NCBI GenBank assembly: GCA_026874595.1
Contig: CM049318.1
Span: 10,459,241 to 10,523,240 of the forward strand
DNA length: 64,000 nucleotides
From: Sipunculus nudus
Taxonomy: Eukaryota; Annelida; Sipuncula; Golfingiida; Sipunculidae
Direction of reading: 5' to 3'
Positions 21,079 through 34,500 of the stretch are shown here, piece after piece (positions within the stretch are counted from its first letter, which is position 1; each line of letters opens with the position of its first letter). The translations under genes were made by a program, and so were the position numbers. The notes beneath the pieces are model-generated. The model saw only the letters and a list, made by a program, of their open reading frames with translations, did no database searches and was not told the DNA's origin.

Positions 21079-23205
21079 AAACAATCACTGTGTTGAGGCC
21101 AGAATGAACAGTAACGGTGTTTAGATCAAATTTTCTGTTACAGTGTTGAGACCAGAATTAAAAATAACTGTGTTGAGGAAAGAATGAATAATAACGGTAA
21201 ACAATTACTGTGTTGAGACCAGAATAAACAATTTCTGCGTGAGATCAGAATTAACAACGTTTTACTGTGTTAACACAAAAACGAACATTTACTGTGTTAC
21301 ACCAGAATAAACAATTAGTGTTAAGACTAAAATAACAATTACAGCGTGACACCAGAATAAACAACTTTTACTGTGTTGACATCAGAATAAACAATTACTG
21401 TGTTGAATCCAGAATAAGCAATTACTGTGTTGAGACCAGAATAAACAATTAGTGTTAAGACCAGAAAAAACAATTACTGTGTTGAGACCAGAATGGACAA
21501 TTACTGTGTTGAGGCAAGAATGAACAATTACTGTGTTGAGGCAAGAATGAACAATTACTTTGTTGAGACCAGAATAAACAATTACTGTGTTGAGGCCAGA
21601 ATGAACAATTACCGTGTTGAGACCAGATTTAACAATTAGTGTTAAGGCAAGAATAAACAATTACTGCGTGAGATCAGAATTGACAACGTTTTACTGTGTT
21701 AACACAAAAACGAACATTTACTGTGTTACACCAGAATAAACAATTACTGTGTTGAGGCCAGGAAGAACAATCACGGTGTTGAGATCAAAATTAACTATTA
21801 CATTGTTGAGACCAACAACAGCGGTAAACAATTACTGTGTTGAGACCAGGATGGACAATTACTGTGTTGAAGCCTGAATGAACAATAACGGTGTTGAGAT
21901 CAAAATTAACTAATTCAGTGTTGAGACCAGAATAACCAATTACTCTGTTAAGACCAGAATAAACAGTTCCTGCTAGAGGTCAGAATTAAAAGGTTTTTCT
22001 GTGTTGACACCAGAATAAAGATTTCCTGTGTTGAAATTAAAATTGACAAAGCAGTGTTGAGACCAGAATAACCAATTATTGCGTAAGACCGGAATAACAA
22101 TTACTGCGTGAGACCAGAATAAACAATTACTGCTTGAGACCAGAATAACAATTACTGCGTGAGACCAGAATAAACAATTATTGTGTTGAGACCAGAATAA
22201 ACAATTACCGTGTTGAGACCAGAATAAATAATTACTGCTTGAGACCAGAATAAACAATTACGGTGTTAAGACCAGAATGAACAATTACTCTGTTGAAGCC
22301 TGAATGAACAATAACGGTGTTGAGATCAAAATCAACAATAACAGTGTTCAGACCAGAATAACCAATTGTTATATTTAGGGCCATAAAGAACAATTACTGC
22401 GTTAGATCAGAATAACTAACAATTGTGTTGAGCCCAGAATAAACAATAACGGTATTCAGCTGAAAATTAACAATGACAGTGTTCAGCTGAAAAGTAACAA
22501 TTATAGTGATGAGACTAGAATATAAAAAATAACTATGTTGATGCCGGAATATATACTGTGTTTAGACCAATATGAACAATTACTGCTTGAGACCAGAATA
22601 GACAATTACTGTGTTGATACCCGAATAAACAATTAGTGTTTAGACCAGAATAAACAATTACTGCGTGAGACCAGAATAGACAATTAGTGTTTAGACCAGA
22701 ATAAACGATAACTGTGTTGAGACCAGAATAAACAATTAGTGTTTAGACAAGAATAAACAATTATTGCGTGAGACCAGAATAAACAATTATTGCGTGAGAC
22801 CAGAATAAACAGTTACTGTGATGAGACCAGAATAAACAATTACTGTGTTGAGACCAGAATAAACCATTAGTGTTTTGACCAGAATAAACAATAAGTGTTC
22901 AGACAAGAATAAACCATTCCTGTGTTGAGACCAGAATAAACAATCACCCTGTTGAGCTCAAAATTAAGAATTACAGTGTTAAAACGAGAATTAAAAAAAA
23001 ATAACTATGTTGATGCCAAATAAATAATAATGGTGGTAAGGCCAAAAAAAATAATGGTGTTGAGGCCTTAAAAAATAACGATGTTTAGGCCTTAATAAAC
23101 AATAATGGTGTTGAGGCCTTTATAAACAAAAACGATGTTGAGGCCTTAATAAACAATAATGGTATTCAGGTCAGGATAAATAGTTACGGTTTTGGGACCA
23201 GAATT
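21079..23205. repeat. 27-bp satellite array, about 2.1 kb
   Basis: The unit is close to ACAATTACTGTGTTGAGACC plus AGAATAA. Roughly 75 units follow one another with a nearly constant 27-bp period and many base changes (GTGTT/GCGTGA, GACC/GGCC, ATAA/ATGA). Some units lack a few bases (AACAATTAGTGTTaAGACC form), which resets phase. Variants occur in blocks: a composite containing GCGTGAGATCAGAATT and AACACAAAAACGAACATTTA occurs at about 21232 and again at about 21661, so a segment of about 430 bp was duplicated. The units at the right end (about 22990-23205) are most diverged. The period equals nine codons, so minus-strand frames (21382-21660, 21973-22257) stay open as nine-residue peptide repeats; these are by-products. 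Confidence 0.95.
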
Positions 23206-26009
23206 TGAGAGTTAAGCAGTGCATTACAAGTGATCTCCTACGTTCAACTCTGGTTGAGCCACTACCGTCATCTCAGAACCTTCATAGAATACATATGCAT
23301 GTAGTATTCCTAATAATCCGTTATATCCCAATTTCAATATGCGCTAAGATGACAAAGTGTATGATTATGTTATTATGATAGCTACAGATACTTGACGATC
23401 AACTGTTGATATGTAATAATAATTATAATAAGTTCCTGTTCAACCACATGATCATTCTCGTATTTACATATCTTTGTTTAAACACAGCTGTTATTTACCT
23501 AAATGATTGGGAGTCATGTTTATACCAACTGTCCTTGTAAGGTTAAGTGTTGAGATTCTCTCGATTTAGGAAGAAAAGGAAAATGAAAAACCAATAGTGA
23601 AAAAAAAAAGAAATCTGGTGAGCTGAAAGGTACCTGTTCCTGTCTATATACTATGGCTTCATACTCGCGGGGTTAAATATTTCACTATCTCAGAGTTAAA
23701 TTATTCCTTAAAAAGTTATTGATTGACGTAAACATATGCCATATTTGTAATGTGTATAAATGTGTGCAACAGCTGTCAATATGATATGCCAAACAATCTA
23801 GCACACTCTTCTAAATCCTGGGTACCCGTGATATTATTTTATTTAACCTAGAGCTGGCGGAGGTTTGTGCTCTTTGAGTGCTGTTTCGTTCTCGAACCCC
23901 CGACAGCGGATGAGCAAAGGCGTGAAAAAAATTCGGTGTGTGGGAACCTTGTGGAAAAATTAGTCCATCCACTTCGGGCTGATTGGTTTGTATGCTCATC
24001 TCGAGTTGGGAATAGCAACGTTTACAATATTTAAAATGTCTACTCAAGTATTAGTGTAAAAAAAATCAGTTTTTCCACTTTTCCTGAAAAAAAACTGATA
24101 ATGGCTAACATTTTTATGACGTCCTTGAATGTTTTAATCGGCCCTCCGGTGATTGTGGCATATGGCAGCCAGTGACAATGTATACACCGTGAACACAGCA
24201 CATTATATATTTAAAGCCTTCTTTGTAAGTTGATGGTACGTGCATTAGCACCATATTGTTATTTTCCATTTATTGGTAAAACTCAAACAGAAAACTAAAC
24301 GTCAGTCACTCAGGCACACCTTCATTGCGGGGTCGCCATGACAACCTTGTCGCCATTGTGGCCGTTTTGTAGTTCAGTCATTTACCCTTGTGCGAGAGGT
24401 TTTTTTTTTTTTCTTAATCAGCGTGCGTTTTTTATTTTATTTTTCTCTGGCGGTCAATGTATATTACACCAAGTTAACCAAACGTGCGCGTTTTTTTCTC
24501 TATGAAGCATAGGCTCTTTTAAACAATTAATTTTTAACCATGTATCTTTGTATATGTATGATTTTTTTTCGATTTCAATATAATGTCTCACTACTCATAT
24601 CTATGAAGCCTTCTTCCTTTTTCCAGGGGAATGTTCAGGGTCGGAGTTAAGCCATAGAAGGCTCTGAACTAGATGTTCTTTGGAATCGTTCAAAACAAAC
24701 ACAACCTCTTTCATAGGAAGAATTAAATGTACGTGTATTAAATACTGCTGCAACTATTAACCGCACCGATATCTTTGATACTTTTGATATTGTTTCATAT
24801 AATACATTTCACATTGAAAGACATTTCATATAACTGCACTGGTACTTTCGGCTAATGTCGTCAGGTAAAACGCATTGATCTCGTTCCGTGCTAAGGTTAA
24901 GTATTACTGGCCGCATTTCTTCCATTTGGATGTCAATAAAACGACTATTATGGCATAATGCCATGTTTCCTAGGCCGTTATGAATATACATGATATGTTT
25001 TTTCTCTGCCCTCCAGTCTCCCAAGACGCCCCTCGTCCCTTCCAGTTAAACGTGCCATTAGTACTGACACCTCAAAACGAGGCCAAACACACTGCAAGGG
25101 TTATCAAATATGACAGCAACACATTCAGTTTTCCAAAGGCATTCATTCCTTAAAGTCTTTGTTTATATACAAATACTTGGTCAGTTATTCAGATTTCACA
25201 ATAGCCATTGCCCATCTCCAATTCAACTTTCAATATTAATGAAAATTGAAAAAGGTATAGTCTTTGGATTTTTGTGATACAGTATAGGCATATGTAACTG
25301 TAGCTTTATTGAACAGTAGCTTTCATGCATTTGAACTCATAACTGCAAACCAGCGCAGATACTAGTTACATATATAAAATAGTGGTGTTACGGTAGACAA
25401 ACGCTAATCCCTGTAATATAATATTGGATTATTATGTACAGAGCATAGAATTTAAGGAAAAGTAAAACATACACAAGCCGTGTCTTTACGATAGACAAGC
25501 TTCGGTAGCGGTTACATGTTATTGACCTATAAGATAAACAAATACCAGAACCAGATTATTGTATGATACATTTATTACAGTTCTGTTTGAAAATATATTA
25601 TTTATTTTCTTATTTGATTTCGGATCGACATGCCTCTCTCTCTCTCTCTCTCACCCACACATACACGCATACAAACATGTTCCAAGTGTCATTTTTGTCG
25701 ATTAATTTTAAATGTGTAAACCATCCACAGCGATCCCTGAAGCTCATGTGACGATTACCATTTCCGTGGAAACTGTCAAACGCAAATTGAATTATTGTGA
25801 ATAAATTACCGCCATAAACCCTACCGGCTCTATGTCCAATGCACGACAGAGGGGGACACATGCTTTTGACATGTTTGTGTGGGCGAATCGATTTTTTAAC
25901 CCGATAAAGTCATTGGTCATTTAAAACCGGAGTGCTGCATTAGCAGGCCAATAGTCCACGGTGAGCTGTTACCTTCTTCAGAGATATACACACACCCACA
26001 CATACACAC
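23206..26009. other. AT-rich stretch with small microsatellite, nothing else recognised
   Basis: A (CT)n run of about nine units lies near 25635-25652. Short frames lack motifs. Confidence 0.4.
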
Positions 26010-26475
26010 ACATACTGTGGTTATCTTTTTGTTCGCGGGGGTTTCCATTCGCGATATTCGCGAAAGAGATATTGTCGTGAAAATAAATCCCAATCAATAA
26101 GAGAAACCTTCTTTAAAAGCCAGTCAAAATGCAAAAGATTGTAATTATATACAATAGATTTTGTACGTAACCCCTAAATATAAGACTGTTATATAAATTA
26201 TGTTAAATCCTTTGGATGGTCCCCTCCATCCCCCTCCAATTGTTACGATTTTAGTTAAATATCAATTATGAAAAACTTATGCATATAAAAATATAAACAC
26301 ACAATGTGGTTATTGCATGGATAGATCGTGAAAACTTATGCATATAAAAATATAAACACTGTGTGGTTATTGTATGGATAGATCGTGAAAGTGGAACTCT
26401 CGCAAAAAAATAAAGGGTAAAAATAGCGAAATTTAAACCCCGCGATTTTGAAACCAACCTGAATATACGAAAGAA
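26010..26475. mobile_element. Possible inverted-repeat element with GCGGGG ends
   Basis: Near the left, GTTCGCGGGGGTTTCC is followed by CGCGATATTCGCGAAAGAG; near the right, TAGCGAAATTTAAACCCCGC is followed by GATTTTGAAACC. These are inverted matches around (T)CGCGGGG(T)TT and TTCGC, enclosing about 400 bp. Element boundaries and a target duplication could not be fixed, so the call is tentative. Confidence 0.4.
26271..26388 (+). repeat. Tandem duplication of a ~60-bp unit
   Basis: GAAAAACTTATGCATATAAA through TGGATAGATCGT is repeated twice in succession, with copies differing by a two-base deletion (ACACACAATGTGG versus ACACTGTGTGG) and a C/T change. It lies inside the possible inverted-repeat element 26010-26475. 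Confidence 0.85.
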
Positions 26476-27675
26476 CCGTGGAGAGCGCACATTTGTATAG
26501 AGAGCCAGATAATGAAAAACTATAACAAATACTTATCATTGGTCACATTTTGTAACGTGTGTGAATTTTGTCAAAGCTCTCGGGGATCCTTTATTCCCAG
26601 AATCAGTCTGATGTCTAAAGCTATCGCTATACTGTTGTTTGTAAGTAAAACGTTGAGTCAATAATTGGGTTAGTTTAATAGGTGTCACTATTCTATATGT
26701 TTCTGACATGTTTAATTAGAAAGTTAACTTACGGTACCGAGCTTCACTTTACAGAGGCAAATTGTGGAAAGAAAACAACAAACCATGAAATTAAACATAA
26801 CAGGCAATATGACATAACCATACCAAGCGGTATACCCCTAATTAACATCACATGAGGTTCATGAGACATATAGTATACATTAAGTGGATATATGAGTCTT
26901 TTTAACTATAAATCATTTTAAATGATTTGAGTAAATTTAACGTATGTATTTTTTTCCCGATTTTGCTTTTAGTGCTATAATACGTCGCTCTTCGGGTATG
27001 TATTTTTCGTCCTGGTCTTGAGAAACAAGACTTGATTTAAATAATCACAGACGCAAATGTAATGCCGGCTGTTATGCCCGGTCTGTTTAATGTTCCTTAA
27101 CAGGGCATGTATTAACTGCTATGGTCTCTTCCATCACGATTTGAACAGTACGCTGGAAATTATTATCTCGAACTTAAATCTGATCATAGATATTGATAAT
27201 AAAGTTAATAACGGTTTAAAGACCTAATATGAAATGACGAATTCCCCATATTGCCAGCCTTTATATTTAACGACCTTTTGGGCTCTATACTGGATCATAC
27301 AGATAGGTGACATGTTGTTTCCTACTAAATTTTGATATTTTTTTTATTTTATAATATCAATCCTTTTGGCTAATGCATTTTTTTTCTCATGTAACTAATG
27401 ATTGGCCATCATTTGTGGGACCGATTACTAATGTTGAAAAAATGGACTGTGTACTTATATATTGATTTCATTGCATTTGAAAAATACTTCGAGAGGAATG
27501 TTTTGGTTTAATTTTGGCCATTCAAGCTTATGCTCCAATCTTCATCGCAATTACCTGCCAATATATAAATACACTGCCATATACCAATGCAAAGGCACCC
27601 CTAAATGGAACACCGTATCTGTTTGTTCTCTTAGTCGGGTCTTAGTCAGCTTTATTATGCTTGTTTATATAGACC
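26476..27675. other. AT-rich stretch, nothing recognised
   Basis: No gene, repeat array or element end was recognised. Confidence 0.4.
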
Positions 27676-28470
27676 TTTTGAAAGCACGTTCTAAACAGGG
27701 TTTGGATAACGCACTCTGAAGACGCTTGGGATTGCAGAATGAACTAAAAATACCAATGGATATATGACACCACCTTGGGAGCTTTAAAAATGTGCTAACA
27801 TATTAGACACCGTCACTCCGAGGGGCTGGACGCTCGACCGTGACCTGGCAGGTGACCGGGCGGCTAATGAGGCTAGACCTTCTGAGCATTCGCTTATTTT
27901 TAAGCCCATTGTCCCAGGTTCATTCCAGCATAGGTGACCGTACATTCGTGAATATTCCTTGATGACGCGCCTGAATACAGAGAAGATGCTTGATCCGCAC
28001 CAAAATCTAATTGGTTCTTCCATGGCCCAATCCCAAAATGCCCTGAAAGTTTCACGTGAATCCGTTCACTCGTTTTGAAACCACGTTCTGACCAGGGTTT
28101 GGATATTGCACTCTGAAGACGCTTGGGATTGCAGTATGAACTAAAATTCCAATGGATATATGACACCACCTTGGGAGCATATTTTAAAAATGTGCTAACA
28201 TATTAGACACCGTCACTCCGAGGTGCTGGACGCTCGACCGTGACCTGGCAGGTGACCGGGCGGCTAATGAGGCTAGACCTTCTGAGCATTCGCCTATTTT
28301 TAAGCCCATTGTCCCAGGTTCATTCCAGCATAGGTGACCGTACATTCGTGAATATTCCTTGATGTCGCTCCTGAATACGGAGAAGATGCTTGATCAGCAC
28401 CAAAATCTAATTAATTTTTCCATGGCCCAATCCCGAAATGCCCTGAAAGTTTCATGTGAATCCGTTCACT
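27676..28470 (+). repeat. ~397-bp head-to-tail tandem duplication
   Basis: Copy A (27676-28072) and copy B (28073-28470) both start TTTTGAAA-CACGTTCT and both end TCACGTGAATCCGTTCACT or its one-base variant. They share, in order, GAAGACGCTTGGGATTGCAG, CACCGTCACTCCGAGG, GACCTGGCAGGTGACCGGGC, GCCCATTGTCCCAGGTTC and CCATGGCCCAATCCC. Identity is high by eye, with a small insertion in copy B near 28180. The part from CCAAAAT to TTATGTTGT... resembles a segment at 39035-39125, so the block contains a dispersed repeat. Confidence 0.92.
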
Positions 28471-28575
28471 GCATGAGTTATGTTGTGAACAAATACACAC
28501 ACAAAGACACGCGAATGATCGCAAATCGTCCTGGCGGAGTCAATGAACAGCTCTCGAATCTAGCTGCATAATGCA
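28395..28575 (+). repeat. Dispersed repeat tail, copy 1
   Basis: CCAAAATCTAATTAATT, then ATGCCCTGAAAGTTTCATG, then GAGTTATGTTGTGAACA and CTGGCGGAGTCAATG appear in the same order as at 39035-39180. A '..AAATCCGTTCA..GAGTTAT..' segment followed by a GGCGGAG tail resembles dispersed repeats that I recall being common in marine invertebrate DNA, often as 3' tails of retroelements. Exact family not identified. Confidence 0.55.
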
Positions 28576-31500
28576 TGTCCTTATACAAGGGCTTCTTATG
28601 AAAATGCGTGTGAGCTTTGTTTGCTGCTATAATGTGAGGGGCACACTACAGGGGGTCCAACAGCTGGAATCTTCTCCCCGAAATACCCCCCCCCCCCCCC
28701 AGGATCGCCTCGTCTAGCTTTAACTATGACAAAGAGGACCGTAGCCAACCTCACAGAATATCAAAATGTATTTTGTCCCGACAGTTTTCATGCAGTACAG
28801 AATTTAACTTACAATTTACATTTAAGTCCCCTCAATTTATACACATTTAACACAAATACTTAAATGTGGCTAACATTTGTACAATTGACACAAACCTTTT
28901 CCCAACTTTTCTCAGTAAGAGATGCATAATATAAAGAATAATGTGTGAATATGAAGAAACTATCAAATATTTGGATTATGGAAATTTCTCGAAATAGCAA
29001 GAATAAGAATTGCATGTTTTATTCCAATAAAAATCAGGGGACAAAAGTTGATTCCCCCCCCCCCCGGGACCAAATCATACCCCGTCCCCATTTCAATGTT
29101 TTTGAATAATAATATCTTGCCATGAAAAAAAAGATGAATTGGTCAAATTTCATCATAAAGTTAAGACCTCAGGCCCATCCAGTGAAGTTCATGGTTAAAA
29201 AGACATATCTTTAGTCGGTACTGTATATTAAATGAGACAAAAAGTTGCTTTGAATATGATGATAATTATATTATATATGGGGCCATATTTAATTATTAAA
29301 CATTAAGTAAGTAAAAAAAAATATAATTATAATTTGTGAAATCTTCACGCGAAAAATTTAGTTGAATTGCCACAAGGTAAATCTTAATTTGGCCCTGAGA
29401 AAAAAGTCGATTCTCATCATTTATCTGTGACCCAATTAACACAATATCTTGACGTTTTCGAATGTCTTAAATGTTTATTATTATGATTGGTCTCTTAGCC
29501 AGTATGTCTACAGGATTCATGAGATAGGAAAACTGAGGAACCATTAACGTCACTCCGCGAAACTGTGACAGGATTAAGATTTCACGAGTTGAACTGTATC
29601 CAAAGAGGGATATTTATGACTCTTACCGATTTTTTTAAGATTCTTGTGTTATTATACTTCACCCTTTATCATCAACTAAATATCATTATTATAATGAAAA
29701 CCAACTTTAACAGACTAAATAAATCTTACAGGAAAACCGCCAATGTCACTTATTTGTATGTACCGTGTCATTTGGCATTGTGGAAAAATTACTTCCCTGC
29801 GTTCTTTTTACAGTCTTACACAATGATGTATTGCTGTTTAGAGTATTTTTCAACCTGACGCGTATGTAATAAATATGAAAGAAAAAGAAAAAATAAATAT
29901 ATACAGTCCACTAAAAAAACCCACTTGCATAGACGTTCAGATAACTCTTCCCCATGGAAGAATGAAAAACATGAAAAGTAGACATATTTGTCTTTTTTTT
30001 TAGTGGTAAAATGGTATATCTCATTTCGAAGCCCTAGTGTTCATTACACAGCATAATTCAATTTAAAAAAAACATTAAATTAGTGATGTTATAACGGAAA
30101 GTGACACTTGAATACTTTTTAAAATAAGATTTACGTACTTATTTACTCGTACATATAAATCAGATATCTTTGTATCTTTTTTTTTCTAAATTTTTACTCC
30201 TACAATGAGATATGTGAAAAGGCTAAAGTTAAATAAAAATTATTTTTTGTTACTTCTGACAACTGAATAGAACATTAAACGGAAAAATAATAAGTGTGTG
30301 GAACACGAGGTTCTTAATTCTCTGGGTCGGGGAAATTTAAAGAGATTATTGATAATCTTTTTTCTTATTGGTCACGTGTTAACATAGAAACTGTGGAAAA
30401 TGTGCTTGGCTGACTCGAAGGATCTATTTGTATCGGTCAGTTCAAGGTCATGGATACAATTTTTAATTTCTGAGGGCTCTATCAAGAAAAGTTATCATAA
30501 TATCCCAACTTGAATTTACTAGTAGAGCACACCGAACAAATATTGGATTTTATATGAATTTTCCTTGATGACATGAGTAAAACCCTCTTGAAGATTATTG
30601 TGTCAAGATTTTTCAAGGCAAGTTAAATGTAGTTGAAACGCAATCAGTTTGTTTTACAGTGCTTCTATTTTTGCGTAACAATAATGTTTCTACCAGGCGC
30701 GACTATCAAATAAAAACTATACACAACTTACCAAGCTAAATAGTCACTCAGGTCTTGATACATTTTTTTTTTCATTATGTATTTAAGATTCTCCTCAAAA
30801 TATGCCCACACGAACTTCATAAAATTACTTATTTTCTCATGACGACGGTTTTTTATATAACGGGAAATATTGTTGGTGCAATTATCCATGTGACACAGAA
30901 AATAAATCTTAATTGGTCAATGTCTATAACTAATCGAGGTCAGTTTGAACATTTCTCTTTCAACAACTGCCGGTACACGTCTCGGGACAACTGATTTTAC
31001 TGACAAAAAGCAAATAATAGGGGTCAAATGCGTGTTTTAAATATTGTTAAAGCCTGCTCTTTCAGAAGAGCCATCTTGTTCACTTCTAAAATTTCCTTTG
31101 GATCCTGCGCTCACATGCCTTGCTAATATATAATGCATGACCTTGGTGTCAACCGATGGTAGCTTGGGTCACATGACGTTACTACAGACTGGTTCCCAAG
31201 CCTGTGTTATTAAATCCAGGCATGTTTCACTGAGTCCCGAGTACGTCGTGCTCCTTCAATTTCATATAATAAAACGTTTATCAATCGGCGCGTAAACAAG
31301 TTAACAGACAGAGGATCATATGTTTAATTGAGATTAGGACGGGTAGGCCTATTGAGAATTTCACCATTTATTTAAAGAAACAAAGAATGTTTGTTATTTA
31401 TACGATACAGTCTAGAATAATGTGTTATTTTTGGAATATTTTACGAATAAAACAACTGAATTGGTTGCCTTATATTGAAATAACAATCACACTTTTATTA

Positions 31501-34500
31501 CAATTCACTCAAACGAATGATAGACCTCCACTTTCGGTCAGAGTGATTTCACTGTTAGGCCCAATGTCGGCTGCTGGCCGCATAATTTTACATGGAATGT
31601 TCTGGTTAAACATATGACTGCTGTTTTATGTTTTTTTTCTATCATTTTGAAATACGAAATCACTATTATTAAAATATGAAAAGACGTATTTAATTGAGAG
31701 GGCCATATTATTTACATCCAACATTGGTAAGATATTGAATAAAATGTAAAGGAACGTGCAGAGAATCCTTTACATAACCACGCGTGATGCAGCATTCGAC
31801 TATTATGCGCGGAGTAACATAATAAAAACTTTTCAAACTAAATGATAAAAATTTACACTTCCTAAATAATGTACGTAAATTACAAATAGCAATAATAAAC
31901 CATTTCCTTATGACGATTCGTATTACTCTTTAACGATAGTTCATCCCGCTGAGGAGAAGTACTTAGGGAGAATATGAACAAAAACTGGCGTACAAACAAG
32001 ACCATTTATCTGCCAAATACGGTACCTGCATGCCGCAGTTCTACTAATTACTGTCATCAGGTCATGTCATTATTATCTGGATTTGGCAAGGAATTAAATT
32101 TTCCAATGGTTTCTCCATAACGGTTCATGTATAAGGTTTAATTGGACTCTTTGGTGGTGACCTTGTTACAAACTCTTCGAACATGGTGATTTTAATAAAC
32201 CTTTCTATTTAAAGGATCGTGTTTCGCCAATTCTTGGGGGGTTAAGTAAGATTGGTCAGATGATCACGTGGTCAAATTCCACCCAAACCCCGCCCACGCC
32301 TACTTTTTCTTTTAATATAATTTCTAGGATCTGAATTATTTACCTAGATTTTTTTATCAAAAAGTTATCTGAACCTATTGGGAGTCAGTCATCCTGTTCA
32401 TATTTCTGGGTCTTCCCCGATTTGATCGGACCTTTCAGTACCGGCGAACGCCTACAGGTACACGGTTGTCACACGTTCTGTTATAAAGTATTAAGTGAAT
32501 CATACCCGCGCTCTCAAGCCCGCGGCTCGCGCCCGCTACTAATCAACCCGAGACCGATACACGCTGTATTGATCAGAGATGGTTACAGGGAGAATAAGGA
32601 AAGCTAGGTCACGTGTGACCGCGGAAAGACGTGTTCCGTGGGAGATAGCACGTCCAAAATACCTATAGAGATTGAGACTGGCCCAGTAATATCGAACTTG
32701 CAAAATACAGGCTCTTCTTTGGACTAGCGGTGTCGCATAGAATACCATCCTTCTTGTAAACTTCTGTACAATGCCACATTTTTTTTCTAAAATGGATAGT
32801 TTTAATCGAACCTTCAGCCTTCAGTAGAAATTGTTTGAATAAATCAACTCTTATTTCACTTGAAATAACATTATCGTCTGCTATGTTATCAACTTATGGA
32901 CAAAACTTTCAGATCGCCCAGCGTCATGTGTTTAAAAGATATGAAAGCGCGCAGAAACTCAGACACGTACATTAGGCCCAAAAAAATAAAAGGTATGGTT
33001 CTCAGGAACCGCCCGCGTCAATTTTAACCCCCCCGCACATTAACATTTTTTATTTTGATTTTTATCTTCAAAAAAGATATACAATTCAATTTATGTAGTG
33101 CTTTTACCCGTTTAGCGATACAAATTTTTATTTTCATGATTTTCCCTGATCATATCACATTTTTATTGAAACATACAAAATAAAAGTCAAAAATAAAATA
33201 CGCCCGCGCTGATTTTTGGGAAAAAAAGTGACTGAGAAGTTTGAGAAAGATAGAAAAATGATTTCATGATAATGTTGATCGACAATTATAACCCCTTAAC
33301 AAATCCCTTTAAATATATTATATACCAACATATTGTTTCCTTATTCCCTCATTTCAGCGACTACCAGAACTTATAATTGAAAATATTTGTATTTACTTGT
33401 TATAATAAGGAAATCTGTATTAGTTTGTGTGTTTTACCAGTTATTGAAATTATCATTCCTGTGGCTCACGCTTACTAAAACCGGATACTATGGTCTCTTT
33501 AAAATGACATTAATTTTAGCAGAGTAAAGGTGAATCTGGACAAATAGAGTTTCCAGGTTTACTTCTGAAATATGACCAGTATATAGTCAGTGATGTATGA
33601 ACTCAGGCGATTTGGGTGAAATTTTCACCAAGGGAGGAACTTCATGCTACATCCATGCGAGAGCGGGCGTTTCAGGTGTATCTGAGAGTGGGTAAACCGA
33701 CACAGCCTGGGCGGATATTAAGGGAGCCACGTTATGTAATTTATTTAGTTATCGTCGCGCCGGAGACATTCAGCAAAGCGACACCCGTGGGACCTAGGGA
33801 TGCCAGTCATGCAGTATATATATCAACCCCGACCCACGGGCGGGCGCCATGACAGGGTCACGTGATATGTGCCGGGCGGCCATGATAAACTACCAGAGTA
33901 ATGTATCTCATATCTGCACCGTTGACGTACCTCATTTGACTGCCAGCCAGTCGTAAATAGATTGGTCACTTCTGGCGTGGCAGTGCAAACAATGTGTCGC
34001 AAAACATCTATGCAGTTTCTTTTTATCATCATTACCACGTTTGCTTACTGAGCAGACTCTGAATGTTATACCTCAACCCGCGTGGGTTTTCTTGATTACA
34101 GCTGTCTACAAACGTTAAGTCGCCACACTGACAAATCTATTGGTTTTGACACCCGACTAACTGGATATGAAAACAACATTTGCCGAAAATAAGCACCGAG
34201 TTTGCAAACTCTGATTGCACATAATCAAACGTCGTTTATTGTTTAGTTTCAATTTGTCCTGGTTTTGTGATTTATTGCCATTGCCCCAAACTTTAGTTTA
34301 ATCATTTTGTCCACGCTTAATATGATTAATCTGCTGCGATGGAGCTTTTTATGAGAATTTTGTTTCATGCTGTAGAAACACGTTTTCCAAATGGACAAAG
34401 TCGAAAATTACCAAAAATATGACCTCAGACAAAACTATTACTAATTAACATTGTACTTGCTTCTGTCAATAAACTTGCACACATTAGATTTTCGCCCACA

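Noticed and set aside
21382-22257. Minus-strand frames with nine-residue repeats
   Set aside because: By-products of the 27-bp satellite; several frame-resetting deletions and stops, no start context or conserved domain.
28359-28571. Frames shared between the two copies of the 397-bp duplication
   Set aside because: Different frames are open in each copy, so there is no sign of coding constraint.
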